The notes under the pieces were generated by a model. The model saw only the letters and a program-made list of their open reading frames with translations, did not search any database and was not told the DNA's origin. From Gimesia benthica (GTDB taxonomy: Bacteria > Planctomycetota > Planctomycetia > Planctomycetales > Planctomycetaceae), in NCBI RefSeq assembly GCF_009720525.1, contig NZ_CP043930.1, forward strand, positions 5,178,501-5,242,500: a stretch of DNA of 64,000 bases. The letters are read 5' to 3'. This document shows, piece by piece, positions 1-8,731 of this stretch (position 1 is the first letter of the stretch; every line of letters starts with the position of its first letter). The position numbers were made by a program, and so were the translations under genes.

Positions 1-310
1 CTTCGCTGACCAGCTGATTACAGCTCATAACGCTAACCTGTTATGTGATAACACTGAGCGCAACGACAACGTGTCGTCTGCGCTCTTTTTACGTAGCGCA
101 GGTTGAATTCCTCTTGACGGCTGCGAGGGGAATCTGGATACTTCCGCAGCTTGCCCCGGTTTTGGTGCTTAGCAGCGCAAAACCCGAACTGTCCAGGAAA
201 GGTGATTTCACGTCACTTCACCTGCAGTTCCATACGACAGCGGACGATCATCATTAAGGATAGTGACCGTCGCTGCAACAGGGCAGCGATCAGCAAAGGA
301 ATGCCATTTC
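1..310. other. Leader region upstream of the metal-resistance block
   Basis: No convincing gene is seen. Two short open frames on the plus strand (from 45 and from 151) have no signal peptide, no recognisable domain and no good ribosome site. The stretch holds a candidate sigma70-type promoter (see 114-142) and, at 295-300, the AAAGGA that probably serves the gene starting at 311. The left window edge cuts off whatever lies upstream. Confidence 0.4.
114..142 (+). promoter_or_regulatory. Candidate sigma70-type promoter for the Cys-rich/Cus block
   Basis: TTGACG (114-119) and GATACT (137-142) are separated by exactly 17 bases. They lie about 170 bases before the first Cys-rich gene, which would give a long leader. 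This is a match by eye to a general consensus; no metal-regulator operator could be recognised around it. Confidence 0.35.
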
Positions 311-796
311 ATGTGGATGACCAGTTCACAATTGACACGCATCTTAATCTGCCTGGCGGCTTTAACGACCCCTCTTCAGGGGATGAGTGCGTCTGTGTGT
401 CACTGCTGTTCCGGACATGGTCTTACAGCTACTGACTGCTGTACCAGTCAGGACAACGGTACTCCCTGTTGCTGCACCGACGCAAGTCATTGTCAGTGTT
501 CTGATATCGCTTCAGACAACGAAGCTTTGTCATGTTGCGATGATAGTCAGACTGGGGAATCAATTGCCTGTGGATGTGGCTCGGACTGCCACTGCGGCGA
601 ATCACATTCCACCCCCATACCGCTCACACCGGCTCCCGTTCAGAAATCTCCGACGGAACAGCTGACAGACTTCGGACAGTCTGTGATCTCTTCAACACTG
701 ATCACACAGATACGACCCAAGAAGCCAGTCAGCAGTATTTTTGTGATGGAGCGCGCCTCCGATCGCTGTGCCTGCCTCTGCTGCTTCACGCTATAA
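311..796 (+). CDS. Secreted Cys-rich protein, putative metal binder
   Basis: A 161-residue protein not recognised as any named family. The frame is open from a GTG at 263, but the ATG at 311 is preferred. AAAGGA lies ten bases before it and the product then begins with a signal peptide (hydrophobic LTRILICLAALTTPL). The protein has 21 cysteines, many in pairs or triplets (CHCC, DCC, CCC, CQC, SCC, CHC), mixed with His and Asp. The tail after about residue 100 is Cys-poor and Pro/Thr-rich, then ends with CACLCC. It is the first gene of a same-strand run leading to a Cu/Ag-type RND pump, so an extracytoplasmic metal-sequestering or delivery role is inferred from composition and context only. 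Structural disulfides are the alternative. Confidence 0.6.
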   Translation: MWMTSSQLTRILICLAALTTPLQGMSASVCHCCSGHGLTATDCCTSQDNGTPCCCTDASHCQCSDIASDNEALSCCDDSQTGESIACGCGSDCHCGESHSTPIPLTPAPVQKSPTEQLTDFGQSVISSTLITQIRPKKPVSSIFVMERASDRCACLCCFTL

Positions 797-958
797 GGCT
801 ATCTGAGCGGTATCTTTGCGCGAGGAACTCCCTGTCCCCGATCAACTCGATGGGGATCTGGTGAGAATCACTCATTCAGTCGTATTCTGAATTCAGACTT
901 GACTGTAGTAAGTCTGGGCCCTGAAACGAATGAGACTTTCCTTTTGACCGGTGAAGCA

Positions 959-1348
959 ATGTTTCAGTCTTTAAAACAATCTCTGATTTCCTGGATGCTC
1001 GTGGCTGCAACCCTCCTTGGGGGAATGGTCGCGTCAGCACAGGCAGGTCAACTTTGTGCCTCTGAAACCTGTTGTTGTTTGCCCGCGTCGGATTCAGAAC
1101 AGAGTTGCTGCTCTGAAACTTCGATGCAGCTTCGCTGCCGTTGTTCGGTCGAAAAGGAACTGCCTGCAACCCCGGATAATCAACGCCCTTCTCAGGAACG
1201 AGTTGTATCCCGGCTGGCAGCCACTCAGGTGGTGACGTACGACGCCTGCATGCAACCAATGCATTCCGGCACAGCGTTAGACACGCCTCAATTCGCATTT
1301 CAGCCCATTCTTCGCCAGCAGGAAATTCTCTGTAGCTGGTTGATCTGA
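959..1348 (+). CDS. Second secreted Cys-rich protein
   Basis: A 129-residue hypothetical protein. The frame is open from a TTG at 899, but the ATG at 959 begins a clear signal peptide (hydrophobic core SWMLVAATLLGGMVASAQA, cleavage after AQA). The mature N-terminus carries LCASETCCCLP, then SCC and RCRC: a Cys-dense head and a Cys-poor tail. This is the same plan as the gene just upstream, and the two may be diverged paralogues. It lies 162 bases after that gene and about 160 bases before the adaptor gene, all on the same strand. Metal binding is inferred from cysteine content and neighbours; no known family was recognised. Confidence 0.6.
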   Translation: MFQSLKQSLISWMLVAATLLGGMVASAQAGQLCASETCCCLPASDSEQSCCSETSMQLRCRCSVEKELPATPDNQRPSQERVVSRLAATQVVTYDACMQPMHSGTALDTPQFAFQPILRQQEILCSWLI

Positions 1349-1505
1349 TCTCTCCCTCAGCTGTCTCAGTGCGCACGGTATACCCTCTTTGACGGATGTT
1401 TTTCGACATCCCGGGCATGGACTTTCCATTCCTGCGCATCGATCACAGTCAGATTCATTTTCCCTGAAAATAACCGTTGTCTGTCACGATTCCGTTGAGG
1501 TTGAG

Positions 1506-3461
1506 ATGAAAGAATTAAACAGCAAAGAGGCTGTCACGGCTCCCGCAGGAGCTTTTCAGATAAAACAGGAACGCCGCCGCTGGTGGATCCGCCTGCTGGT
1601 TCAACCGGCCCTGTTCCTGCTTGCCGGCGCGATCCTGATCGCGGGCCTGGGTGTCGCCCAGCGGATGGGTTTCATTACCGCTGGCGGCGGAGGGCACAGC
1701 CATGGATCGACCCTCAGTCAGCTCGTCAAATATATCTGCCCGATGATGTGTACCCCACCCCAGACCGAACCGGGACGCTGCCCGGTCTGTGCCATGGAAC
1801 TGGTGCCTGCCACCTCGGACTCATCGAAATCAGATTCCCGCGCGGTACAGATCGATCCGGCTGCCCGGCGAATTGCCAATATCCAGACTGCACAGGTGAG
1901 CTCCCGTCCGTTAACACAGACAATCAATGCCGTCGGTGAACTCCAATACGATGAAGGAAACCTCAAGACGCTCTCAGCCTATATCGATGGACGGATCGAA
2001 CACCTCTATGCCGATTTTACCGGTGTGGAAGTGAAGCAGGGAGACAAGCTGGCCTACGTTTATTCGCCACAGCTTTACTCTGCCCAGGTCGAGTTGTTAA
2101 CCGCGCGGGAAACTGTCAGAGGCAGTAAAGCCACAACACTGGCTGCTGTCCGGGATGCGAACCGGAAGTTATACAGCAGTGCCAGGCAGCGTCTGATCGA
2201 ATCCGGGATGACCGAAGCCCAGATCAGTACACTGGAATCAACTGGAACCGCCAACAGTCGCATGTATCTCTATGCCCCCATCAGTGGCACCGTGATCGAG
2301 AAACGGGCCATCGAAGGGCAGTACGTCAAAGAGGGACAGGTGATTTATCAACTGGCTGATCTCTCGAGTCTCTGGTTGATGCTGGAACTGTTTCCCGAAG
2401 ACGCTGCCCGCATCCGCTATGGTCAGAAAGTCGAGGCGACCGTACAGTCACAGCCCGATCGAACTTTTTCCGGACGCGTTGCCTTTATCGATCCTCAGGT
2501 CGATCCTCAGACTCGAACTGTGAGCGTGCGGATCATGATGCCGAATCCGGATCAGAGTTTGCGTGTTGGTGATTATGCCCGCGCAGCGATTTCTCTACCT
2601 GCTGGGGGTAAAGGAAATTCGGGGGGCATCTATGATCCGGAACTGGCGGAGTGCTGGATCTGTCCCCGACATCCGCATGTTATTTCCCACAATTCCGGAA
2701 CGTGTTCCCTCTCGGGGCAACCGCTGGTTCCGACCTCTCAGTATGGTTACGTTTCGCATACACTGGCTGAGACAGATGCCCTCGCGGTTCCCCGTGATGC
2801 CGTCCTGATGGCCGGACAGCATAGTGTGGTCTATGTGGAAACCGAACCGGGACGATTTGAAATCCGAAATGTGGTCCTGGGCCCCACCTGTGGTGACCAG
2901 ATTGTCATCCTCAAGGGCGTCGCACAGGGTGAGCAGGTGGCAATCCGGGGAAACTTCCTGATCGATTCACAGATGCAGCTGGCTGGGAACCCCTCACTCA
3001 TCGATCCGACCAGGGCCGAACCGCTGTCGGATCAGAAACAGTCGGAAACGATTCTCGCTGCACTTTCTCAGTTACCGGAGCAGGATCGCAAACTGGCAGA
3101 AAAACAGCAGATCTGCCCTGTCACAATGATGTCTCTGGGATCGATGGGAGCGCCCGCCAAAGTGGATCTGAACGGAGAAACTGTTTTCATCTGTTGCGAA
3201 GGCTGCCGGGAGAGTCTGCTGGATCGTCCGCGAAAGTATCTCGATATCATCAGGACGGCGGAAGCGACCGGCACTAGCAGCGATTCTGGTTTTGAAAGTG
3301 ACCTGCCTCCGTTAGAAATGCCACAAATGATCTTACCGGATGACAGCCTGCCTCCCCTGGAAATGCCCATGGAGCTCGAACCCGAACCCCCGGAACAGAA
3401 ACCGGTAACAGGAGGCGCTCCCCGAACGGCTGCAGGTACAAAACAGGAGGCACGTCAATGA
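1506..3461 (+). CDS. cusB: CusB-like RND efflux periplasmic adaptor with three metal-binding modules
   Basis: Membrane-fusion protein joining the inner-membrane pump to an outer-membrane channel. The frame opens at a TTG at 1389, but the ATG at 1506, with a GAGG-type site just upstream, fits the protein start better (651 residues). The order is: N-terminal membrane anchor (about 26-53); a heavy-metal-binding domain with CPMMC at 78-82 and CPVCAMEL at 92-99; the lipoyl/hairpin/beta-barrel adaptor core (about 115-365); a second, degenerate metal-binding module (C383, C386, C400); the membrane-proximal domain; and a C-terminal module with CPV (C537) and CCEGC (C563, C564, C567). The tail is Pro/Glu-rich. 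The last module matches the two repeats of the secreted protein at 7015. The stop overlaps the pump start as ATGA, implying translational coupling. Confidence 0.9.
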   Translation: MKELNSKEAVTAPAGAFQIKQERRRWWIRLLVQPALFLLAGAILIAGLGVAQRMGFITAGGGGHSHGSTLSQLVKYICPMMCTPPQTEPGRCPVCAMELVPATSDSSKSDSRAVQIDPAARRIANIQTAQVSSRPLTQTINAVGELQYDEGNLKTLSAYIDGRIEHLYADFTGVEVKQGDKLAYVYSPQLYSAQVELLTARETVRGSKATTLAAVRDANRKLYSSARQRLIESGMTEAQISTLESTGTANSRMYLYAPISGTVIEKRAIEGQYVKEGQVIYQLADLSSLWLMLELFPEDAARIRYGQKVEATVQSQPDRTFSGRVAFIDPQVDPQTRTVSVRIMMPNPDQSLRVGDYARAAISLPAGGKGNSGGIYDPELAECWICPRHPHVISHNSGTCSLSGQPLVPTSQYGYVSHTLAETDALAVPRDAVLMAGQHSVVYVETEPGRFEIRNVVLGPTCGDQIVILKGVAQGEQVAIRGNFLIDSQMQLAGNPSLIDPTRAEPLSDQKQSETILAALSQLPEQDRKLAEKQQICPVTMMSLGSMGAPAKVDLNGETVFICCEGCRESLLDRPRKYLDIIRTAEATGTSSDSGFESDLPPLEMPQMILPDDSLPPLEMPMELEPEPPEQKPVTGGAPRTAAGTKQEARQ

Positions 3462-6400
3462 TTCGCAGCATTCTCGATTTCTGTATTCACCAGCGGCTCC
3501 TGATTCTGATGTTGTCTGTGTCACTCATCGGCTGGGGCTGGTATTCGGCTCAAAATGTACCCATTGATGCGATTCCTGACGTGGGAGAAAATCAGGTGAT
3601 TGTGCTCGCTGAATGGGCGGGACGCTCTCCCAAAGATGTGGAGGATCAGGTTACATATCCACTCTCCATCGCCCTGCAGGCGGTACCGGGTTCTCGCAGT
3701 GTCCGCGGTAAGAGCATGTTCGGTTTCAGTTTCGTCCAGGTCACGTTTGATGACGACGTCGATTTCTACTGGGCCCGCTCTCGTGTCGTAGAGCAACTAA
3801 CGACCGTCACGGGGTCACTGCCGGAAGGGGTTGTGCCTGCACTCGCTCCCGACGCCACCGCGCTGGGACAGATTTACTACTACGTTCTCGAACCTCCAGC
3901 CGACATGGACCTCGCAGAACTCCGCTCGAAGCAGGATTTCTTTATCAAGTATGCCTTGCAGTCAGTGGATGGCGTCGCCGAAGTCGCCTCCATCGGTGGT
4001 TATGTGAAACAATACCAGGTCGAAGTCGATCCGGATGAACTGCGTTATCACAACATTCCACTCAGCCAGGTGATCGAATCCGTCAAGGCTTCTAATATCG
4101 ATGTCGGAGCCAAGACCGTCGAAACCAGCGGCATGGAATTCATCGTTCGCGGAAAAGGGTTTATCGGAGCCGACAAAACCGAACAGGAAACCATTGAGCA
4201 GATCAATAATACCGTGATCACGACGACCAGGGGCGTGCCGATTCGGGTCAGCGATGTGGCTCAGGTCCAGACTGGCCCTGCCTTCCGCCGTGGTGCCCTC
4301 GATTTGAACGGACAGGAAGCGGTGGGCGGCGTGGTCGTGATGCGCTATGGTGAAAATCCTCGTAAAGTCATTGAGCGGGTTCAGGCAAAAATCGCCTCGC
4401 TCGAATCGGAACTGGGAGGGATCAAGATTCAGGGTATCTATGATCGAAGCCAGTTGATAGATGAGACGGTATCCACACTCACCGAAGCGCTGCTTCAGGA
4501 AACGGTGATCACAATTGTCGTCATGGTCCTGTTTCTGTTACACGTTCGTGCCAGCATCATTATCGCCATCACACTACCGATGGCCGTGTTGATGTCCTTC
4601 ATCGCCATGAAAATGTTCGGTGTCGATGCCAATATCATGTCGCTAGCCGGGATTGCGATTGCGATCGGTACCATGGTCGACATGGGAATTATCATTCTGG
4701 AAAACATATACGGCAGCCTGGCGGACTGGGAAGCCGAGGGAGCGCCAGGTGGTCCACAACAACGTCTGGCCGTCATTCGCGAATCAGCAGCGGAAGTGAT
4801 TCCGGCCGTCATTACCGCGGTCAGTACCACGATTATCAGTTTCCTCCCGGTCTTTTTCCTGACGGGCCGCGATCACAGACTGTTTACACCCCTGGCCTGG
4901 ACCAAATCGTTTGCCCTGATTTCCAGCCTGATTGTCGCCGTGGTGATTCTGCCGATGCTCTGTCGGATTTTCCTGCGCAGTACTCGGATTTCCCGCTGGG
5001 TACAACTGGCGGGCGCAGCCGGAGTGGCCTGCCTGACCTCCAGCCTCTGCTGGTTTGTCTGGGGAGACTACATCGCCGATGGATCCACGCTAACCCTGTT
5101 TGCTGCAACTCTCTTTGCTGCGGTCGCTGGTTTTCTACTGGGCTGGTGGGTCACCAGCGAAAAGATTCGCTCCATGGAAGAGAATCCCGCCAGTCGTTTC
5201 GTCCGGTTTCTTTACGCGGGCCGACTGAAGCTGGCCTTGCAGCATAAGCTGTTAATGCTCTCCCTGCCCGCAGCCATCGTCGTTCTCGGCGCCGGGGCCT
5301 GGGTCGGTCTACCAACCGTCTTAAGACCGGTTGAAAAAGTTGTCGAACTGCTTGGAGCGGATCTGAATCAGGTTCCCGGATACGTCGATGTCAAACATGT
5401 TTTCACAGGGCTCAAGTCAGACGACTGGATCGCCCTGGATGAAGGGAGCTGGTTTTACATGCCCAGTCTCTATCCGGCAGCCAGCTTCTCGCAGACCATG
5501 GAGATCTTGCAGGCCCAGGATACGCTGATCAAAGGGATTCCGGAAGTCGAGCATGTACTGGGTAAAATCGGTCGCGTGGAATCGGCACTCGACCCTGCCC
5601 CTGCAGCCATGGTCGAAACCTATGTGATGCTCAAGCCTCGCTCCACATGGCGGGAAGGGATGACCCCGCGCAAGATCTGGGATGAAATCAACCAGGTCGC
5701 CACTCTTCCCGGTGTCACGCCCGCTTCTCCTTTGCAGCCCATCGAGGGACGCGTAGTCATGTTGCAGAGCGGGATCAAGGCCTCCATGGCGATCCGGGTT
5801 TATGGTGATGATCTGGAAGGTCTCTCCCAGGCTTCCCTGGCTGTCGCAAAACACCTGAAACAGAACCGCTTTGTGAATGCGGGGACCGTCAATCCCGATA
5901 TTGTGATGGGCAAACCTTACTATGAGTTCGAAGTCGATCGCGAAGAAGCCGCCCGCTACGGCATGACCACCACCATGGTGAATCAGATCGTCTCAGCCGG
6001 TCTGGGCGGACTCGATGTCACCACGACCGTGGAAGGTCGCGAACGCTACCCGATTCAGGTTCGCTTTGAACGCAGTGTCCGCAAAGATCTGAAGGACCTG
6101 CAGAAGGTATCGGTCGTTACCAGCGCTGGTGATATCGTGCCCCTCGAACGACTGGCGGATGTCACCACTACCTGGGGACCGGGGGCGATCAACAGTGAAG
6201 ATGCCCGACTCGTGGCGCACGTCGCGTTTTCGCCTTCAGGCGTTTCGGGTGATCTGGAAACTGTAGAACAGGTGATGGCAGATTTGCGTACCGCTCGTGA
6301 GTCTGGAGCACTCACATTCCCCGCTGGAAACTTTGAACTGCAGGCCGTGGGCTCTTTTCAAAATCAGATCGAAGCGAACCGCAGACTGATGTGGATCATT

Positions 6401-6979
6401 CCCACGGTGCTGCTGGTGAACCTGCTGATTATTTATCTCGGCTTCCAGGACTTCGCCATCTCTACCATTGTCTTTTCCGGTATTCCCGTCGCTTTCGCCG
6501 GCGGGATGATTGCCGTTGCCTGGATGGGCGTGGATATGAATACCGCGGTCTGGGTTGGCTTCATCGCTCTGTTCGGTATCGCGGTCGACGATGGCGTGGT
6601 GATGGCCACTTATATTCAGCAGACACTGAAACGTCAGCCGGTGAATGACATCGTTGATCTGCGAGAAGCGATCTACACCGCCGGTCTCAAACGCATTCGC
6701 CCCTGTGTGATGACAACCCTGACCACGATTTTCGCCCTGCTGCCGGTACTGATGTCCGATGGACGAGGGGCAGACGTGGCCCGGGCCATGGCACTTCCGG
6801 TTCTGGGGGGAATGCTGGTCGAACCCTTCACCACATTTATCGTTCCAGCCATTTATTGTGCCTATCTCGAATTCAAGTTGAATGCGGGTCTGTCCGTTCA
6901 GGCCCAACACCAGAACCTGCCTCAAGTTGGATCACAGAATCCTCAATTTGATCCGGCTTTTAGCGGTCCCGCTTCCTGA
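3458..6979 (+). CDS. cusA: CusA-like heavy-metal RND efflux pump, Cu/Ag type
   Basis: Proton-driven inner-membrane pump of the heavy-metal RND family, 1173 residues. The N-terminus, the loop motif around IPDVGENQVIV and the TM4 segment TMVDMGIIILEN (D408, matching the proton-relay Asp of CusA) are typical. Three methionines that bind Cu/Ag in E. coli CusA (573, 623, 672) have counterparts here at M668 (YMP), M718 (PAAMVE) and M768 (VVMLQSG), with almost identical spacing. This argues for Cu(I)/Ag(I) rather than Zn/Co/Ni. The protein is about 130 residues longer than CusA. An extra segment of roughly 90 residues near 508-595 carries two more hydrophobic stretches (about 516-535 and 545-565). 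No outer-membrane factor gene follows. Confidence 0.93.
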   Translation: MIRSILDFCIHQRLLILMLSVSLIGWGWYSAQNVPIDAIPDVGENQVIVLAEWAGRSPKDVEDQVTYPLSIALQAVPGSRSVRGKSMFGFSFVQVTFDDDVDFYWARSRVVEQLTTVTGSLPEGVVPALAPDATALGQIYYYVLEPPADMDLAELRSKQDFFIKYALQSVDGVAEVASIGGYVKQYQVEVDPDELRYHNIPLSQVIESVKASNIDVGAKTVETSGMEFIVRGKGFIGADKTEQETIEQINNTVITTTRGVPIRVSDVAQVQTGPAFRRGALDLNGQEAVGGVVVMRYGENPRKVIERVQAKIASLESELGGIKIQGIYDRSQLIDETVSTLTEALLQETVITIVVMVLFLLHVRASIIIAITLPMAVLMSFIAMKMFGVDANIMSLAGIAIAIGTMVDMGIIILENIYGSLADWEAEGAPGGPQQRLAVIRESAAEVIPAVITAVSTTIISFLPVFFLTGRDHRLFTPLAWTKSFALISSLIVAVVILPMLCRIFLRSTRISRWVQLAGAAGVACLTSSLCWFVWGDYIADGSTLTLFAATLFAAVAGFLLGWWVTSEKIRSMEENPASRFVRFLYAGRLKLALQHKLLMLSLPAAIVVLGAGAWVGLPTVLRPVEKVVELLGADLNQVPGYVDVKHVFTGLKSDDWIALDEGSWFYMPSLYPAASFSQTMEILQAQDTLIKGIPEVEHVLGKIGRVESALDPAPAAMVETYVMLKPRSTWREGMTPRKIWDEINQVATLPGVTPASPLQPIEGRVVMLQSGIKASMAIRVYGDDLEGLSQASLAVAKHLKQNRFVNAGTVNPDIVMGKPYYEFEVDREEAARYGMTTTMVNQIVSAGLGGLDVTTTVEGRERYPIQVRFERSVRKDLKDLQKVSVVTSAGDIVPLERLADVTTTWGPGAINSEDARLVAHVAFSPSGVSGDLETVEQVMADLRTARESGALTFPAGNFELQAVGSFQNQIEANRRLMWIIPTVLLVNLLIIYLGFQDFAISTIVFSGIPVAFAGGMIAVAWMGVDMNTAVWVGFIALFGIAVDDGVVMATYIQQTLKRQPVNDIVDLREAIYTAGLKRIRPCVMTTLTTIFALLPVLMSDGRGADVARAMALPVLGGMLVEPFTTFIVPAIYCAYLEFKLNAGLSVQAQHQNLPQVGSQNPQFDPAFSGPAS

Positions 6980-7014
6980 GTGGGATCAATATGACTTTTT
7001 GAAAGGAGAATCTC

Positions 7015-7479
7015 ATGAAATCATTCCGAACAATGATCGCGTTATCCCTGCTGACTGTTACCGTCTTCGGGGTTCAGCAACTGGTTGAAGCGCAGCAGCC
7101 ACAAGCAGAAGGGGGGCAGCGAGATCAACTAAGGATCGCGGCCCAGCAGATCTGCCCGGTCTCGGGACAGAAACTGGGAGCGCACGGAAAGCCGATCAAA
7201 GTCAAGGTTGGCAAAGAGTCGGTCTACCTCTGCTGTAAAGGTTGTCTGAAAACCAAGGTGAACCCGAAACACTGGTCGACCATTCATACCAACTATGCGA
7301 AAGCACAAGGGAAATGCCCGGTCATGAAAAAGCAGCTGCCACAAAAACCGAAATGGACTATCGTTGATGGCCGCATCGTTTATGTCTGCTGCCCTCCCTG
7401 TACTAAGAAGATCGACGCTGACCCTCAAACATTTCTGAGTAAGGTCGATGCACTGTATGCAGCCAACCTGCAGAAGTAA
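7015..7479 (+). CDS. Secreted protein with two TRASH/YHS-like Cys motifs
   Basis: A 154-residue exported protein: signal peptide about 1-26 (ending VEAQQ) and a good ribosome site, AAAGGAG, before the ATG. Two repeats follow, each with CPV at the front and a CC-x-x-C knuckle about 25 residues later: C47 with C73/C74/C77, and C101 with C125/C126/C129. The pattern resembles the TRASH/YHS metal-binding folds. It also matches the C-terminal module of the adaptor two genes upstream. It lies 35 bases after the pump gene and is followed by a strong terminator, so it is probably the last gene of the operon. A periplasmic copper chaperone or sensor role, like CusF in other bacteria, is inferred; CusF itself is unrelated in sequence. 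Confidence 0.75.
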   Translation: MKSFRTMIALSLLTVTVFGVQQLVEAQQPQAEGGQRDQLRIAAQQICPVSGQKLGAHGKPIKVKVGKESVYLCCKGCLKTKVNPKHWSTIHTNYAKAQGKCPVMKKQLPQKPKWTIVDGRIVYVCCPPCTKKIDADPQTFLSKVDALYAANLQK

Positions 7480-7511
7480 TTGATTACGGAATTCGTTCAG
7501 GATCATTGCAG

Positions 7512-7560
7512 AAAAGCCCGGGTGTTTCTCTATTGTAACGGGGAACACGCGGGCTTTTTG
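7512..7560 (+). terminator. Intrinsic terminator closing the Cus operon
   Basis: AAAGCCCGGGTGTTTC (from 7513) pairs with GGAACACGCGGGCTTT (ending about 7557), with one internal mismatch and one wobble, and runs into a T-tract. It begins about 30 bases after the stop at 7479. The A-rich left side gives a T-tail on the minus strand as well, so it could also serve the convergent CDF gene. Confidence 0.85.
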
Positions 7561-7593
7561 CTGATGGAGTTAATGATATGACGTAAGCACATT

Positions 7594-8565
7594 TCAATGC
7601 TCGGGAATCACCCGCGTATCATGGCACTGGTTTTCTGCTGCGTCAGCGAATTCGAATTCCAGTGTCGAGTGCTCAATCTGAAATTCGTGTACCAGCAACT
7701 CCTTGATCTGCTGCTTGATCGTCTCCATTTTCTCTGCATTCTGTTTCCGGATGACTACATGTGCCTCCAGCGCTGTGTGCTCTTCGTCCAGTTCCCACAG
7801 GTGCAGATGGTGGATCTCTTCGATGTCGGCATGCGCTTCGACGCGTTCGACAAGGGCTGGAATATCGAAGTCAGCGGGGGTTCCTTCCATCAGCATCCGC
7901 ATCGCCTGCGGGAGCATCTTATAGACCTCCCAGAGAATATAACCCGAGATCAGCACCGTAATCAGCGGATCGACCCAGTTCCAGCCGAACCAGATAATCG
8001 CCGCTGCACCCACCAGAACCGCGATACTGCCCAACGCATCAACAATGTTATGAAAAAACGCGGCCCGGACATTTAAAGAACCTTTGCTCATCGACCACAA
8101 CAACAGAGCCGACCCAACGTCGACCACCAGGGCCAGAATCGCGGTATAAGCCATCACCGAACCCATCACGTGCTCGGGTTCGAAAAACCGGGAAATCCCT
8201 TCATAAACCAGGTACAGACCTACGATTGCCAGCAGCGTCAGGTTGATCAAAGCACCAATCATCTCGGCCCGTCGATAACCAAAGGTGAACCGTTCGTTGG
8301 CTTCCTTTTGAGAAATCCGTCGCGCAATGTAGGCAATCAACAGTGCGTTCGCATCATTGAAATTGTGTGCGGCATCAGACAGCAGCGCCACGCTGCCCGA
8401 ATAAATTCCCGCGACCACCTGCCCGACTGTCAGCAATTGATTCAGGACGATCGCCCAGATCAGCCGCGAACTGCTCACACCCCGTAGGGAATCCGCATGG
8501 GTCAGGCCATGTGAGTGACCTGCGTGATCCTCGCCGGCAGGTTCGTGTTCTGTTGCTTGAGTCAT
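7594..8565 (-). CDS. Cation diffusion facilitator, Zn-type metal exporter
   Basis: Proton-coupled divalent metal exporter of the CDF family (CzcD/ZitB-like), 323 residues in the inner membrane. The frame is open from 8682, but the ATG at 8565 gives the usual CDF N-terminus with a His-rich head ([14 protein letters not shown]). The six-helix core carries the two-site metal motif: H67 and D71 ([10 protein letters not shown]) in helix 2, and H172 and D176 (HNIVDALGS) in helix 5. This His-Asp/His-Asp set is typical of Zn(II)-selective members. A cytoplasmic C-terminal domain follows ([11 protein letters not shown]). It is convergent with the Cus operon and shares its terminator region. The site supports Zn/Cd over Mn or Fe, though specificity is not proven. 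Confidence 0.9.
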   Translation of the reverse strand: MTQATEHEPAGEDHAGHSHGLTHADSLRGVSSSRLIWAIVLNQLLTVGQVVAGIYSGSVALLSDAAHNFNDANALLIAYIARRISQKEANERFTFGYRRAEMIGALINLTLLAIVGLYLVYEGISRFFEPEHVMGSVMAYTAILALVVDVGSALLLWSMSKGSLNVRAAFFHNIVDALGSIAVLVGAAAIIWFGWNWVDPLITVLISGYILWEVYKMLPQAMRMLMEGTPADFDIPALVERVEAHADIEEIHHLHLWELDEEHTALEAHVVIRKQNAEKMETIKQQIKELLVHEFQIEHSTLEFEFADAAENQCHDTRVIPEH

Positions 8566-8731
8566 GATCAGCTCAGGTCGTTTCCGTTCCGACAGGTGAC
8601 AACGGGAAATCGTCAGTCCGGTGACGATCTCTCTTCTCGTTGCACTATAACACATCCTGTTTTCCGAGAAGGACCAGAACACACATTCATATCGATTTTC
8701 TGCAAATCACCTTTTACAGACAGTATCGCGA

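Noticed and set aside
311-1348. The two Cys-rich proteins as metallothioneins
   Set aside because: Both have signal peptides and no bacterial metallothionein motif, and the Cys-poor tails do not fit. Metal binding is kept as an inference only.
876-1439. 187-codon open frame on the minus strand
   Set aside because: It lies opposite the second Cys-rich gene. It lacks a signal, domain or ribosome site, while the plus-strand frame has a signal peptide and dense cysteines.
6236-6925. 229-codon open frame on the minus strand
   Set aside because: It is fully inside cusA, antisense, with a Gln/His/Gly-rich product lacking any motif.
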